NCBI RefSeq assembly: GCF_002222615.2
Contig: NZ_CP022412.2
Coordinates: 3,720,001 to 3,784,000, forward strand
Length of the DNA stretch: 64,000 bases
Reading direction: 5' to 3'
DNA from: Bacteroides caccae
GTDB lineage: Bacteria; Bacteroidota; Bacteroidia; Bacteroidales; Bacteroidaceae
Below the pieces are notes generated by a model. It had not been told where the DNA came from and ran no database searches. It saw only the letters and a list, made by a program, of their open reading frames with translations. Positions within the stretch are counted from its first letter, which is position 1; every line of letters begins with the position of its first letter. Of this stretch, positions 10,011-19,101 are shown piece by piece. Both the position numbers and the translations under genes were made by a program.

Positions 10011-10700
10011 ATGAAAAAAATACAACTGACCGACACACATAAAGAAAAACTGTTTCAAATCCCTCTTTTCCGGGATTTGCCCTTGAATATAAAAGAATCT
10101 TTATTAGAAAAACTGGATTTCGTAATCTACGCAGCAGACAAAAAAGAGATAGTCGTCACACAAGGAACGCCTTGTAACAAACTGTATGTGTTGTTGGAAG
10201 GGAAATTACGCACGGATATTATCGACGGACTGGGAAACGAAGTGATGATTGAATATATCATTGCGCCACGCACTTTTGCCACTCCACATCTTTTTAATCC
10301 AAACAATACACTGCCTGCCACGTTCACCGCCCTTGAAGACAGTGTGATACTTATGGCAACCAAAGATTCTACGTTTAAAGTTATCAGCCAAGACCCGCAA
10401 GTGTTACACAACTTTCTCTGCATTGCCGGTAATTGCAACATTTGTACCGTATCACGGCTGAAACCCCTCTCCCGCAAGACTGTTCGGGAAAGATTCATTG
10501 TTTATCTGTTCGAGCATAAGAAGAAAGATTCCCTGATAGTAGAGATTACACATACGCAATCCCAACTTGCCGAATACCTCAATGTATCCCGCCCTGCCTT
10601 ATCGAAAGAAATTAATAAGATTATCAAGGAAGGGCTTATCACCATGGAAGGGAAACGGGTGGAAATCCTGAACAAAGCAGCTTTAGAGAAATTCATATAA
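10011..10700 (+). CDS. Crp/Fnr family transcriptional regulator
   Basis: Cytosolic regulator with an N-terminal cyclic-nucleotide-binding-type beta barrel (about 20-135, with LYVLLEGKLRT and the FATPHLF region) and a C-terminal winged helix (about 165-225) whose recognition region reads TQSQLAEYLNVSRPALSKEI. The length of 229 residues is normal. There is no N-terminal FNR-type cysteine cluster, so it probably does not sense oxygen through an iron-sulfur cluster; C141 and C144 are isolated. It converges on the nrf operon and is separated from it only by a shared terminator. A palindrome with Crp/Fnr spacing upstream of nrfH makes nrf control the likely role. Confidence 0.9.
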   Translation: MKKIQLTDTHKEKLFQIPLFRDLPLNIKESLLEKLDFVIYAADKKEIVVTQGTPCNKLYVLLEGKLRTDIIDGLGNEVMIEYIIAPRTFATPHLFNPNNTLPATFTALEDSVILMATKDSTFKVISQDPQVLHNFLCIAGNCNICTVSRLKPLSRKTVRERFIVYLFEHKKKDSLIVEITHTQSQLAEYLNVSRPALSKEINKIIKEGLITMEGKRVEILNKAALEKFI

Positions 10701-10706
10701 TAAAAA

Positions 10707-10746
10707 TGTGGCGCAGCTTAAACTTTCGGTTTTATGCTGCGCCACA
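10707..10746. terminator. Bidirectional terminator between crp-like gene and nrf operon
   Basis: A perfect 11-base GC-rich stem (10707-10717 with 10736-10746) has A-rich and T-rich flanks. It lies between two convergent genes, so it can serve both. Confidence 0.8.
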
Positions 10747-10772
10747 CTTGTCAGAATGTCATCCCTATTTAA

Positions 10773-12050
10773 TTACCATTTTGTGAAAAACACTTTCGGA
10801 TTGATATTCAACGATACCCACCCCCAGTCTTGCCAACTCTTATGATTGCCGCCTTTCACTACATCCATCGTCTTTGTGCCACGCATGAAAGAATATCCGG
10901 CAGAGAGTTTTACGTCTTTCATCACCGACAAATTGATTTGATAATCAACTTCCGAACCTAAGGACTTATTCAAGTCCGGCAATTCAACCGCGGTAGTGAA
11001 ATAGTGATAATTCAACTCCATATCCACCTTGTCCGACGCACGGAAACGAGCACCGATACGGCTGTCCATTAAACCCGGCGCATAACCGTTCACAAATAGA
11101 TTCGCATAGAAATAATCCATACTTCCGTAGAACTTATGGTGTGTTCCGTAGAGAGGGTCGAACGCTTTAAACTTGTCGCCGTTTCCCTTATCGCCGCTCA
11201 GATAGTCGAAACTTGCCACAACTCCCCATGTCTTGTCAAAAGCATAGGCAGCCTGCACGCTTCCCATTAATGCCGACACTTTCTCAGCATCCTTATTCTT
11301 GCCCGTCTGATAGTAGAAAGCACCGTCCAGACTCCAGCTACCGGGCTTATAGGTAAGATACGTTCCCATTGTTTGCAGATAACGGGTATGCGAATCCTGC
11401 GTAGCCGCATCCCCGGTTTCCAATCCCAGGTTCATAAACAGCAAAGAAGCGCCGAACGGAATTGCATCCGCCTTATAGTGATACCATACAGTCTGCATAT
11501 TCTTATAAGGCTGTGCACCGGAAGCATAATAAGTACCGCCTATCTTCTTCTCGTCATTCTGGTTGAAGGCAAGAATAAGGTGTACCTCATTATTCTTATT
11601 CGCATATCCCAGTTTCAATGCGTCATGATAACGTCCCGCTACATTCCAGTCCAATCCGCCCAAAATACGCTCATCGTCATAAACCAATGCCTGACGCCCC
11701 AACTGGGCAAAAAGGCCGTGTCCGAAATCAAGTTTTGCCCATGCTTCGTTCAGGACAAAACGCCCGTTCTTGTCGATCTGCGGATCTTGTCCCCAAACTC
11801 CGACGTGCTGTGCCGACATCTTGATTTCCAAGTCCGACCGCTTGTAATCAATTGACAAACGGGCACGATTGTTGATAGACGATGCGGCTTTCACCCCTTC
11901 ATTGCGAGGAAACCAAGCTCCGTTCCGATACTCCGCCCGAGGTCTGATTTGCATCGACATCGAGAACTCATTTTCCTTCTCCGTATTTTGTGTGTATGCC
12001 ATGCTTGGCAATAGCATCATAAGCACTAATGACCAATAAAATGTTTTCAT
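10773..12050 (-). CDS. Outer-membrane beta-barrel of the alginate-export family
   Basis: A 425-residue protein with a signal peptide (MKTFYWSLVLMMLLPSMAYT) and an alternating-strand pattern ending in the aromatic residue Trp, as expected of an outer-membrane barrel. The segment SINNRARLSIDYKRSDLEIKM and the LGRQALVYDDERILGG block match the alginate_exp family. Despite the name, such proteins are often general porins. It is the last gene of the operon that begins with nrfH, 29 bases after ccsA, so it may let nitrite into or ammonium out of the periplasm; that role is inference. ATG at 12050 is preferred over a TTG one codon earlier. Confidence 0.82.
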   Translation of the reverse strand: MKTFYWSLVLMMLLPSMAYTQNTEKENEFSMSMQIRPRAEYRNGAWFPRNEGVKAASSINNRARLSIDYKRSDLEIKMSAQHVGVWGQDPQIDKNGRFVLNEAWAKLDFGHGLFAQLGRQALVYDDERILGGLDWNVAGRYHDALKLGYANKNNEVHLILAFNQNDEKKIGGTYYASGAQPYKNMQTVWYHYKADAIPFGASLLFMNLGLETGDAATQDSHTRYLQTMGTYLTYKPGSWSLDGAFYYQTGKNKDAEKVSALMGSVQAAYAFDKTWGVVASFDYLSGDKGNGDKFKAFDPLYGTHHKFYGSMDYFYANLFVNGYAPGLMDSRIGARFRASDKVDMELNYHYFTTAVELPDLNKSLGSEVDYQINLSVMKDVKLSAGYSFMRGTKTMDVVKGGNHKSWQDWGWVSLNINPKVFFTKW

Positions 12051-12079
12051 CAATATTGCAATTTAAATGATTTGATATT

Positions 12080-12871
12080 TCAATTCAAATTATAAGTGTG
12101 TACACTGACACCTTGTGCCGACGGAAGATAATTGATTCCATACCAGCACATCTGTAATAAAACAAACGATACTAACAAAATAACTAATGCCGGACTCACT
12201 TTCAACGGTTTACCCAGTCGGAAATGTATATATGTAAGATAAGAGAACCAAGTTGCCGCTGCCCATGTTTCTTTCGGATCCCAAGCCCAGTAATGTCCCC
12301 AAGCTTCCTTTGCCCAAATAGCTCCCGTAAGCATACCCAATGTCATAAAAGCCAGACCTACATAAGTAAGGTTATCGCATAAATCCATTTCTTTCCGTTC
12401 AATCTCTTCTTTCTTGAACCAAAGCAGATAAATAGCCATTACCACCGCAGCCCCCAACATAGCATAAGCAAACATATACACAATAACATGAGGAGCAAAC
12501 CATGGACTCTGTAAAGCAGGCATTAACGTCTTGTTGTGAATCTCCGGCTTAAAGATATTGATACAGATAAAGACTAATGACAGAACGCAACTGAAACTAA
12601 GAATCCATTTATACTTCCAACGTATATACGTTATCAATCCAGCCAACGGCAGAAAGAAAGAATACCACAAACGTGTCTCTCCCATTGTCCGCATCGGAGG
12701 ACGTTCCAAAGAAACCCACATGCCGAGGATAAAACAGAAAAATACAGCCAATCCCAACAGAGTAAATCCGTATGCCCATACCGTTTTCTTTCCTTTCCAA
12801 GCAGCAAAAGCCCCCAAGCTCCAACAAACCAATGCGACTACCGCAAACAATATAAAATATTCCCAACTCAT
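12080..12871 (-). CDS. ccsA: Cytochrome c biogenesis protein, CcsA/CcmC-like haem handler
   Basis: Integral membrane protein (263 residues, about 8 membrane helices) of the CcsA/CcmC family, which presents haem to apocytochromes c on the outer face of the inner membrane. The tryptophan-rich haem-binding signature GHYWAWDPKETWA is at about 192-204, and candidate haem-ligand histidines flank it. The start at 12871 is set by an ATGA overlap with the stop of the ResB-like gene, so the two are translationally coupled; the longer frame reaching 12967 only duplicates the end of that gene in another frame. Needed to mature NrfA and NrfH encoded just upstream. Confidence 0.9.
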   Translation of the reverse strand: MSWEYFILFAVVALVCWSLGAFAAWKGKKTVWAYGFTLLGLAVFFCFILGMWVSLERPPMRTMGETRLWYSFFLPLAGLITYIRWKYKWILSFSCVLSLVFICINIFKPEIHNKTLMPALQSPWFAPHVIVYMFAYAMLGAAVVMAIYLLWFKKEEIERKEMDLCDNLTYVGLAFMTLGMLTGAIWAKEAWGHYWAWDPKETWAAATWFSYLTYIHFRLGKPLKVSPALVILLVSFVLLQMCWYGINYLPSAQGVSVHTYNLN

Positions 12872-14103
12872 TCCTTTTCCTCCTCTTTCCTCTTTTGTGC
12901 ATTCACAAACAGACAAACGGCCCCGAGCATCATCATAACGATCCCTGTATAAACTACCGGCAACCACGGATCACGAACCAGTTCGAAGATACTAATATCA
13001 CTCCAACCCCCTTTCGACTCATCATAACTAAGCTGATAGATTTTCCAGCCTTCTATCTCCATAGGACGGTTCACTTCAATCGTATCTTCCGTAATTGTTC
13101 CCTCCTGCGTATAGACTTTCACTTTCGAAGCAAAGCGTTGCGGTTCTCTTTCCGGCATTACGAGGCTAGTCAGAGAATCAAGGCGCAATGCCTTATAAGG
13201 GAAAAGAAAACTCCCACAACTCACCCAGCCTTCCTTCGTCTGCCGGTTCTTTCGGTTCACAGCTTTCAAATGTACAGCGTAAGTTGCTCCCATAGAATGA
13301 AAATCCGTAAACTTCAGCGTATCCTCGGTAGCTACGGAGGCCGCCATTGGAATGGATTGTTGAATAGTCAGTTCCCAATCCTGCAAAGTCCCACCGTATA
13401 CTTCTTCTTCAAGCAATAAATGTACAGGAGATTTTTCGGGAAGTGCACGTCCGGTTTCATTATCAATCAGCATCAGTTTCGGCGGATATTCATCAATAGT
13501 AAAATCTTTTAATTCGATAGCCAACGGAAGTTCTGTCAGTTGTCCTTTATCATCGGTAGCCCGCCATTCCGCGTTTCCCATTCGGGTAGTCATTTTCAGT
13601 CGCTGCATATCGGCATTCCCTAAAGTAGCTGCAATCAATGCAATGAATAATCCGATATGATTGAGAAGAAACGAAAGGCGGCCGAACTTCAAAGGGAAAC
13701 TGGTACGGAGTATCGTTAATCCCAATGCAGTGGCCATCCATAAATAAAGCAGAACGAAAGACCAGGATGAAATCATCTGTGAAAATCCCAGTATGTCATT
13801 CGAAGCATGACCGGAAGGAGCCTGCCGGATAAGACCCATTACCACCGTCATACCGACCACCCAGACAAGGGAAGAAACGGCTGCGGAATAATGGCTCAAC
13901 CACTCAAACAAATAGACTCGTTTACGGAGAAGGTGCATGGCTATCAGAACAATGATATATACTGATAACACTATTAAATTAACCGGCCAGGCAAACAGAT
14001 TCCAATTGATACCTCCTACCGTTATTTGCAGCAGTGCACCTATCACCAATAATCCTGCACCAATAATCAGACCTTCTTTATAGCTCCACGGTTTGCTCCA
14101 CAT
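12868..14103 (-). CDS. Cytochrome c biogenesis protein, ResB/CcsB-like
   Basis: Membrane partner of the CcsA-like protein in System II cytochrome c maturation. Of 411 residues, the first 160 or so form four membrane helices, followed by a large periplasmic domain (about 170-370), and a last helix near 380-400 precedes a charged tail (KRKEEEKE). The segments VYTQEGTITEDTIEVNRP and EGWKIYQLSYD are typical of ResB periplasmic domains, which often carry 'GWKIYQxSYD'. It starts 11 bases after nrfA and shares an ATGA overlap with ccsA. In the System II pathway the pair handles haem delivery and thioether ligation. Confidence 0.88.
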   Translation of the reverse strand: MWSKPWSYKEGLIIGAGLLVIGALLQITVGGINWNLFAWPVNLIVLSVYIIVLIAMHLLRKRVYLFEWLSHYSAAVSSLVWVVGMTVVMGLIRQAPSGHASNDILGFSQMISSWSFVLLYLWMATALGLTILRTSFPLKFGRLSFLLNHIGLFIALIAATLGNADMQRLKMTTRMGNAEWRATDDKGQLTELPLAIELKDFTIDEYPPKLMLIDNETGRALPEKSPVHLLLEEEVYGGTLQDWELTIQQSIPMAASVATEDTLKFTDFHSMGATYAVHLKAVNRKNRQTKEGWVSCGSFLFPYKALRLDSLTSLVMPEREPQRFASKVKVYTQEGTITEDTIEVNRPMEIEGWKIYQLSYDESKGGWSDISIFELVRDPWLPVVYTGIVMMMLGAVCLFVNAQKRKEEEKE

Positions 14104-14114
14104 ATACTACTATC

Positions 14115-15596
14115 TTATTTTTGTGCCAGACGACCATTTGATTTCGCTTTCTCCAACCAAGCCGGAACAGTCGTTTTCAGAAATCTCTCCTTGGCCGCTT
14201 TTTCCGCGTCGATATCCAGACCGATATATTGCTGTGCCTTTCCTTTAGTGGAAATATCAGGCATCGGCACATCTCCGGTAAATCCATTCTTCGCAAGCAC
14301 CTTAGATACAGCTAAACGGGCCTGCATAGCACGATCGAGCCCATGAGAAAGGATTCTCTGAATTTCCTGCGGCGCATGAAAAGCACCTCCGTGGGAAGCC
14401 ACTCCGAAATCCCAACGCCACTGCGCCTGACGAATCAGAGCAAGCACATTTTTCATTTGCTCTTCTGTCGCCCCATTATCCCAGGCATATTTAGCTTCGA
14501 TATGCGCTTTTGCCAACTCCTGCTCCAAACGGTTACGGATTTCATTCGCTTTGCGTTGACGTTCATAAACGTTATTACGCAATGTTTCTTCGCTTTCACG
14601 GTGACAGACCTGACAAGTACGGTCAATCATTGCCAACGGACTCTGGATATGGTGGTCGCTGAATTTCACACCGCCTTCACTCTTATAAGGCATGTGGCAA
14701 TCGGCACAAGAGACACCTCTCTGACCGTGAATACCCATTTGAGCAATTTCGTAATCCGGATGCTGTGCTTTCAAAATCGGGGTACGGCTCAATTTATGAA
14801 TATAATCATAAAAACCGGCTTCATCATAATAGGCTTCCATATCTTCCACAGTAAAGCCTTTATCCCAAGGGAAAGTCAGGTATTTGCCGTCACCCTTGAA
14901 GTAATATTCTACGTGACATTGCGCACATACGAGCGAACGCATTTCCTGTGGAGTAGCCTTTGTGATATCCTTGCCTTGACGTTGGAACGCTTCAATCAAA
15001 GCCGGACGGCTGATATGAAGATTCATCGTTTCCGGATCGTGGCAATCGGAACAACCGATCGGGTTCACAATTTCCGCACCCATGGCGCCCCACTTATTGT
15101 TATAGAAAGAATCAACGCCCAATGCTTCCATCATACGGGGAACATCCGGGCTCTTGCAGGTCCAGCAAGTAGACGGTTGAGGACCGTCGGTAGGATTCAC
15201 AGGTGCTCCGGTACGAAGCGAAGCCGTGATATCTTCGATAGCATGCATATGTCCGCGCGGAGTGGAATAATCTTTCGAGAAAGCATATCCCGCCCAAAGT
15301 ATTACCATATTAGGACGTTGTTCCAGTACATCAACGGCAACATTTCCATTAAACTCACTTTGGAAATCTGTTTTTGCAGTTTCCGCCCAAGTCTGATATT
15401 CACGAGGGAAATCATTCTTAAAGAGTTCGTTGCGTGCTTCAATCCCTTTGATGACAGTCTTGCGATTATTAAAGATACTAGTTACTTCCGCCCGCCTCTC
15501 CATTAATGCAGAAACGCATAGTCCCAAAACAAAAACAACAACCATTGAGCCTCCGAACAACAGCCATCCTTGCCATGATTTTAATTTCTTTTCCAT
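14115..15596 (-). CDS. nrfA: Pentahaem cytochrome c nitrite reductase (ammonia-forming)
   Basis: Periplasmic enzyme reducing nitrite to ammonium with six electrons. One membrane helix or uncleaved signal sits at about 10-31. Five haem sites are intact: the special catalytic CWTCK at 144-148 (lysine ligand), and CSDCH at 182, CAQCH at 224, CADCH at 297 and CQVCH at 328. The CHVEYYFK segment gives the conserved active-site Tyr and Lys positions and GIHGQRG (His290) the catalytic histidine. Length (493) is normal. It follows nrfH by 42 bases and precedes the cytochrome maturation genes in one minus-strand operon. In gut Bacteroides this serves nitrite detoxification and electron disposal. Confidence 0.97.
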   Translation of the reverse strand: MEKKLKSWQGWLLFGGSMVVVFVLGLCVSALMERRAEVTSIFNNRKTVIKGIEARNELFKNDFPREYQTWAETAKTDFQSEFNGNVAVDVLEQRPNMVILWAGYAFSKDYSTPRGHMHAIEDITASLRTGAPVNPTDGPQPSTCWTCKSPDVPRMMEALGVDSFYNNKWGAMGAEIVNPIGCSDCHDPETMNLHISRPALIEAFQRQGKDITKATPQEMRSLVCAQCHVEYYFKGDGKYLTFPWDKGFTVEDMEAYYDEAGFYDYIHKLSRTPILKAQHPDYEIAQMGIHGQRGVSCADCHMPYKSEGGVKFSDHHIQSPLAMIDRTCQVCHRESEETLRNNVYERQRKANEIRNRLEQELAKAHIEAKYAWDNGATEEQMKNVLALIRQAQWRWDFGVASHGGAFHAPQEIQRILSHGLDRAMQARLAVSKVLAKNGFTGDVPMPDISTKGKAQQYIGLDIDAEKAAKERFLKTTVPAWLEKAKSNGRLAQK

Positions 15597-15638
15597 TCTA
15601 TATCGGTTTTATTGTTTTATTACGTAGTTATATTTTGC

Positions 15639-16235
15639 TTATTCTTTATTATCTATCATTTTTTGGAGCCATTCCGGCACGGGCGATTCGGGAAGCGGTA
15701 CAATAGCTCCCGGAGCCGTAGACAGCGAGTTCTTCCCGCCATGAGGGACATCGCGGTGACAATCCCAACAAGCCTTTCCTTCTCCTACTTGCGACAGCAT
15801 ATAATCTATCTTTCCCGTCTTCACAAACTCCGTATTCAGTTGTGTATGGCAACGGATACAGTTATTCATAATCACTTGCGAACTGGCTTCGTGTGCCTGT
15901 ATCACCTGCGGCTCACTTTTCGTGAGAAACGCCGCTACGTGCTTCATTCCGTCAATCCCCTTGAATGTCCACTTCTTTACCGCGTTTTCGTGAGGAACAT
16001 GACAGTCATTACAAGTAGCATCCCGGGCATGCGAACTATGAAACCAGGTTGCATAATAAGGAGACATGATATGGCAATTCACACATGCTGCCGGATCATC
16101 TCCCAAATATGTATGTGCCCGAAGCATATACATAAATAAAACTCCTCCGCCCACGATAACGCCGGTAACAATGACAGCTATTATCTTCGATTTGTACGAA
16201 GGAAAAATTCGATTTATAATTGGCAACTTTATCAT
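15639..16235 (-). CDS. nrfH: Tetrahaem cytochrome c, NrfA membrane partner
   Basis: NapC/NirT-family quinol dehydrogenase that anchors NrfA and feeds it electrons from the menaquinol pool. A single N-terminal membrane helix spans about 17-37, then four haem motifs follow: CVNCH at 51-55, CNDCH at 75-79, CIRCH at 126-130 and CWDCH at 156-160. The segment HIMSPYYATWFHSSHA after the first motif is typical of NrfH. The gene is first in the operon, with a predicted promoter 19 bases and a palindrome 43 bases upstream of its start. Confidence 0.96.
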   Translation of the reverse strand: MIKLPIINRIFPSYKSKIIAVIVTGVIVGGGVLFMYMLRAHTYLGDDPAACVNCHIMSPYYATWFHSSHARDATCNDCHVPHENAVKKWTFKGIDGMKHVAAFLTKSEPQVIQAHEASSQVIMNNCIRCHTQLNTEFVKTGKIDYMLSQVGEGKACWDCHRDVPHGGKNSLSTAPGAIVPLPESPVPEWLQKMIDNKE

Positions 16236-16253
16236 AGGGAAAAGTATTTTTCA

Positions 16254-16261
16254 CAAAAGTA
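16254..16261 (-). promoter_or_regulatory. Predicted -7 element of the nrfH promoter
   Basis: On the minus strand TACTTTTG matches TAnnTTTG exactly and lies about 20 bases upstream of the nrfH ATG, placing transcription start near 16249. Confidence 0.65.
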
Positions 16262-16277
16262 AAGCTTTGAAAACAAT

Positions 16278-16303
16278 AAAGGTGTAATATCTATTACACC
16301 TTT
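16278..16303. promoter_or_regulatory. Crp/Fnr-type operator upstream of nrfH, or hairpin terminator
   Basis: A perfect inverted repeat with 11-base arms contains TGTAA-N6-TTACA (16283-16298), the half-site spacing used by Crp/Fnr proteins. Its centre lies about 41 bases upstream of the predicted nrfH transcription start, the place of a class II activator site. The same hairpin follows the 16377-16859 gene by about 75 bases and has a moderate T-rich tail on the minus strand, so it may instead, or also, end that transcript. Confidence 0.6.
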
Positions 16304-16376
16304 AAATTTCTTTCTCCAATTTTGTACCTACAAAGGTCGCATTTTTTACAATGCACCTACTTATAATACCTTTATT

Positions 16377-16859
16377 CTATTCATGATGATGATATTCTTC
16401 TTCTACATCGTTACTCAATTCGATATTACGGGCAACATACGTCTCGTTTCCTGCAGCGTCCGTGCAATAAACCATTAAATGATAATCTCCCGGAGTTGCA
16501 TCCTTCGGAATCATAATATCATGATGATGAATATGTACCGTTTTCTTTCCGGAAATATCATAAGACTTGTTGAAGCTGAAATCGATGGTTTCTCCGGCCC
16601 CCCTGCTTTTTCCATGCGAATGGTGATCGAAGTTGCTGTGTATTTCAATCATATACGACTTCAACATCACGTCGTCCGACAGATCCATTTCAAAATGCAC
16701 GCCGTATTCACTTCCTATTTTCAGCGCTTGCCCTTCTTCGGGTTCGTGCAGTTCAATCACCGGCTTAGTGGTATCACTATCCGAATCGTCACAAGAGATA
16801 AATACAAAAACAGACATTGCCAAAAGGCTGATTATCGGGAGATATAATTTAATTCTCAT
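16377..16859 (-). CDS. DUF4625-type histidine-rich lipoprotein
   Basis: A 160-residue probable lipoprotein: signal peptide MRIKLYLPIISLLAMSVFVFIS with the lipobox cysteine at about 23, then acidic DDSDSD. The body is a single Ig-like fold of the DUF4625 kind (DTTKPVIELHEPEEG near the start, YCTDAAGNE near the end). It is strikingly rich in histidine clusters: HSNFDHHSHGK, HIHHHD and the C-terminal EEEYHHHE, which suggests metal binding. Its ATG overlaps the stop of the TonB receptor gene by one base (TAATG), so the two are translationally coupled and probably act together at the cell surface or in the periplasm. Confidence 0.8.
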   Translation of the reverse strand: MRIKLYLPIISLLAMSVFVFISCDDSDSDTTKPVIELHEPEEGQALKIGSEYGVHFEMDLSDDVMLKSYMIEIHSNFDHHSHGKSRGAGETIDFSFNKSYDISGKKTVHIHHHDIMIPKDATPGDYHLMVYCTDAAGNETYVARNIELSNDVEEEYHHHE

Positions 16860-19015
16860 TACAGTAATTTTTTAAATGGAATTTTGATTAATAATTGGAA
16901 GTTGCGTCCCGGTTCGGGGATTTCTACTTTCCTGTAAAAACTAAGATGATTGTAATATCGGGTATTGAAAATATTCCGGGCGGTCAGGGTTATTTCTATT
17001 GCCTGATTCCCCCGAATGGGAATATTCAACGAACCGCCTAAATGGAACAGGTTTGCACCCGGTGTACGGTCTTCGTTACGATCTACGCGATTTTGCCGGG
17101 CTATGGACTGCCACTCTGCATAAAGCATAACCTGTTTCCTCTGCCATGTCAACGTGTTCCGCATACTAAACGGAGGAGAAAAACTTAACGGGATATGCTC
17201 GTCGCAGTTGTAGGTATAAACATACTCACCGGAAATACGGTAATTGAAACTACGCAGAAAGTGAATGTCTATCGTTGCTTCCGTTCCGGCAAACAGCGCC
17301 TCGGCTCCTGTGTAACGATAAATCTGTCCGGCATGCGGCAGGACAGACCACTCGCCCGTAGGACGCAGAAAGATGTAGTTACTAAACCAACTGACGAAGG
17401 GAGAAACGGAAATGGAAAACCCGTTATACCGTAAGTTATAAGAAGCGTCCATTTGCCATCCCTGTTCTGATTTCAGATTTGTATCTCCCTGTTCATGCCG
17501 GAAGGTCCCGTGATGCACACCGTTAGCCGCCAGTTCGTTCGCACCGGGCAGACGGAAGCTACGACCGACGTTTGCTTTTACCATGTGCCGTTCGGACGGT
17601 GTCCATACCAATCCCAGAGAGAATGAATAATCACCGAATTTCTTTTTCACTGCATGGCTGTTCCACTTATAGTGTTCTACCTGTTCTTCATCATATCCCT
17701 GTTTTCGGAGATAATCGGCAAGATAGGCGTCTTCATGCGAAGATATATGAATATATCCATAGTCATACCGCATTCCTCCGCTGACGGAGATAACATTATT
17801 AGGCTTATAAGTCGTAAGCCAAAGCAATCCGGTGGTGGAACGGTAGTATTCAGGCAATAAGAATGAATAACCGGAAATATCGTTCCGTTGATGCTGTCCG
17901 TCCCAACCCAATGCATGTTCCCACGAAGAAGAACCGATAAAGCGGACTTTTACCGATGCACTGAGAGTATTCAAGTTGAAAGCCAGTTCCTTGTCCGGGT
18001 CTTTCTCCGGTACGGGTTGCGAACCGTAATGGGTATGGAAAACACTCCATTCTTCACGGTGATTATTCTGGAATCCAAAGTCGCCCGACAAAACTAGCTT
18101 CTCCCACGCATACTGCTGAAGGGTAGTCACCTTCAGATGATTCACCTTGCTGTAAGGTAATTCCATGTTACGGCTGTCCCCGTCATCTTCTACGCGGGAT
18201 ACATCCGGTATACCATGCGCCCCCGGAAAGAAACCAGTTTTTTGGTAGACGTTACTTACGGAATAGTTCGCTTTATATCTTTGCCGTTGATATTGGGCGA
18301 AGAATCCGATATTGCGTTCAATACCTGCCGTATTCTTTAGCTTACGCCCGTAAACAGGCATTTTTTGCGTCAGGTAAACAATAGTATCCGTAGGGATGCG
18401 GTAATCCCCGAAATGCTGTTCGGAATAACGGACTTGTGCATACCAGAAACTCTTCTTTATTCCCAGCATAAATGATCCTCCGAGCGTTCCGTTGACGGAC
18501 TTTCCCAGAAGTGTAACGTCTCCGAATAACATATCTACCGAGGGTACGGGAGGTGAAGTTATGTCAATCACCCCTCCCATTGCATCACTGCCATATAGTA
18601 GTGAAGAAGGACCTTTCAGGACATTGACAGTTCCGATATTGAAAGCATCCAGTTCCAGTCCGTGGTCGGCTCCCCATTGTTGTCCTTCCTGCTTGATTCC
18701 GTTTTCGAGTACAGCAATCCGGTTGAATCCCATTCCTCGGATCATCGGTTTGGAGAAGCCGGAACCTATATCCATTGTTTGCACGCCGGGGATGTTCTCC
18801 ATTGCTTGCATGAAGTTTCCCGTAAAATGTTTGCGCAGAAAATCCTGATCCACTACATCAACCGCAAGCGCAGACTTTTTGGCTTGACGTTGCTGGTACG
18901 ACTCGGTCACAACGACATCAGGCAAAAGTAAACTCTTGATTGAATCGGACTTCTGTGCGTGGGCGGGTAAGACTACAGTCAGCCCCAATACGCCCGAAAT
19001 AATTCCGATACGCAT
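16859..19015 (-). CDS. TonB-dependent receptor, probably for a metal
   Basis: Outer-membrane active transporter of 718 residues with signal peptide (MRIGIISGVLGLTVVLPAHA). The plug domain spans about 30-140 (VVVTESYQQRQAKKS, then RGMGFNRIAVLENGIKQEGQQWG and VLKGPSSLLYGSDAMGGVI). The barrel ends in LLIKIPFKKLL. It lacks the carboxypeptidase-like N-terminal domain of SusC proteins and is the size of siderophore or metal receptors; the His-rich neighbours on both sides favour a metal such as zinc, but the substrate is not shown. ATG at 19015 is preferred to a TTG one codon upstream. It is coupled to the downstream lipoprotein gene. Confidence 0.88.
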   Translation of the reverse strand: MRIGIISGVLGLTVVLPAHAQKSDSIKSLLLPDVVVTESYQQRQAKKSALAVDVVDQDFLRKHFTGNFMQAMENIPGVQTMDIGSGFSKPMIRGMGFNRIAVLENGIKQEGQQWGADHGLELDAFNIGTVNVLKGPSSLLYGSDAMGGVIDITSPPVPSVDMLFGDVTLLGKSVNGTLGGSFMLGIKKSFWYAQVRYSEQHFGDYRIPTDTIVYLTQKMPVYGRKLKNTAGIERNIGFFAQYQRQRYKANYSVSNVYQKTGFFPGAHGIPDVSRVEDDGDSRNMELPYSKVNHLKVTTLQQYAWEKLVLSGDFGFQNNHREEWSVFHTHYGSQPVPEKDPDKELAFNLNTLSASVKVRFIGSSSWEHALGWDGQHQRNDISGYSFLLPEYYRSTTGLLWLTTYKPNNVISVSGGMRYDYGYIHISSHEDAYLADYLRKQGYDEEQVEHYKWNSHAVKKKFGDYSFSLGLVWTPSERHMVKANVGRSFRLPGANELAANGVHHGTFRHEQGDTNLKSEQGWQMDASYNLRYNGFSISVSPFVSWFSNYIFLRPTGEWSVLPHAGQIYRYTGAEALFAGTEATIDIHFLRSFNYRISGEYVYTYNCDEHIPLSFSPPFSMRNTLTWQRKQVMLYAEWQSIARQNRVDRNEDRTPGANLFHLGGSLNIPIRGNQAIEITLTARNIFNTRYYNHLSFYRKVEIPEPGRNFQLLIKIPFKKLL

Positions 19016-19101
19016 CAATTACAATCTTTTATATAATGTGTAAAATGAATGTGAGGACAGGTTACGATAAGCCTGCCTTCTTGAAAAGTTTGATTATGTA
19101 A

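Noticed and set aside
14343-15506. 387-codon open frame on the plus strand across nrfA
   Set aside because: It lies wholly opposite nrfA, whose five haem motifs are intact, and shows no protein-family features.
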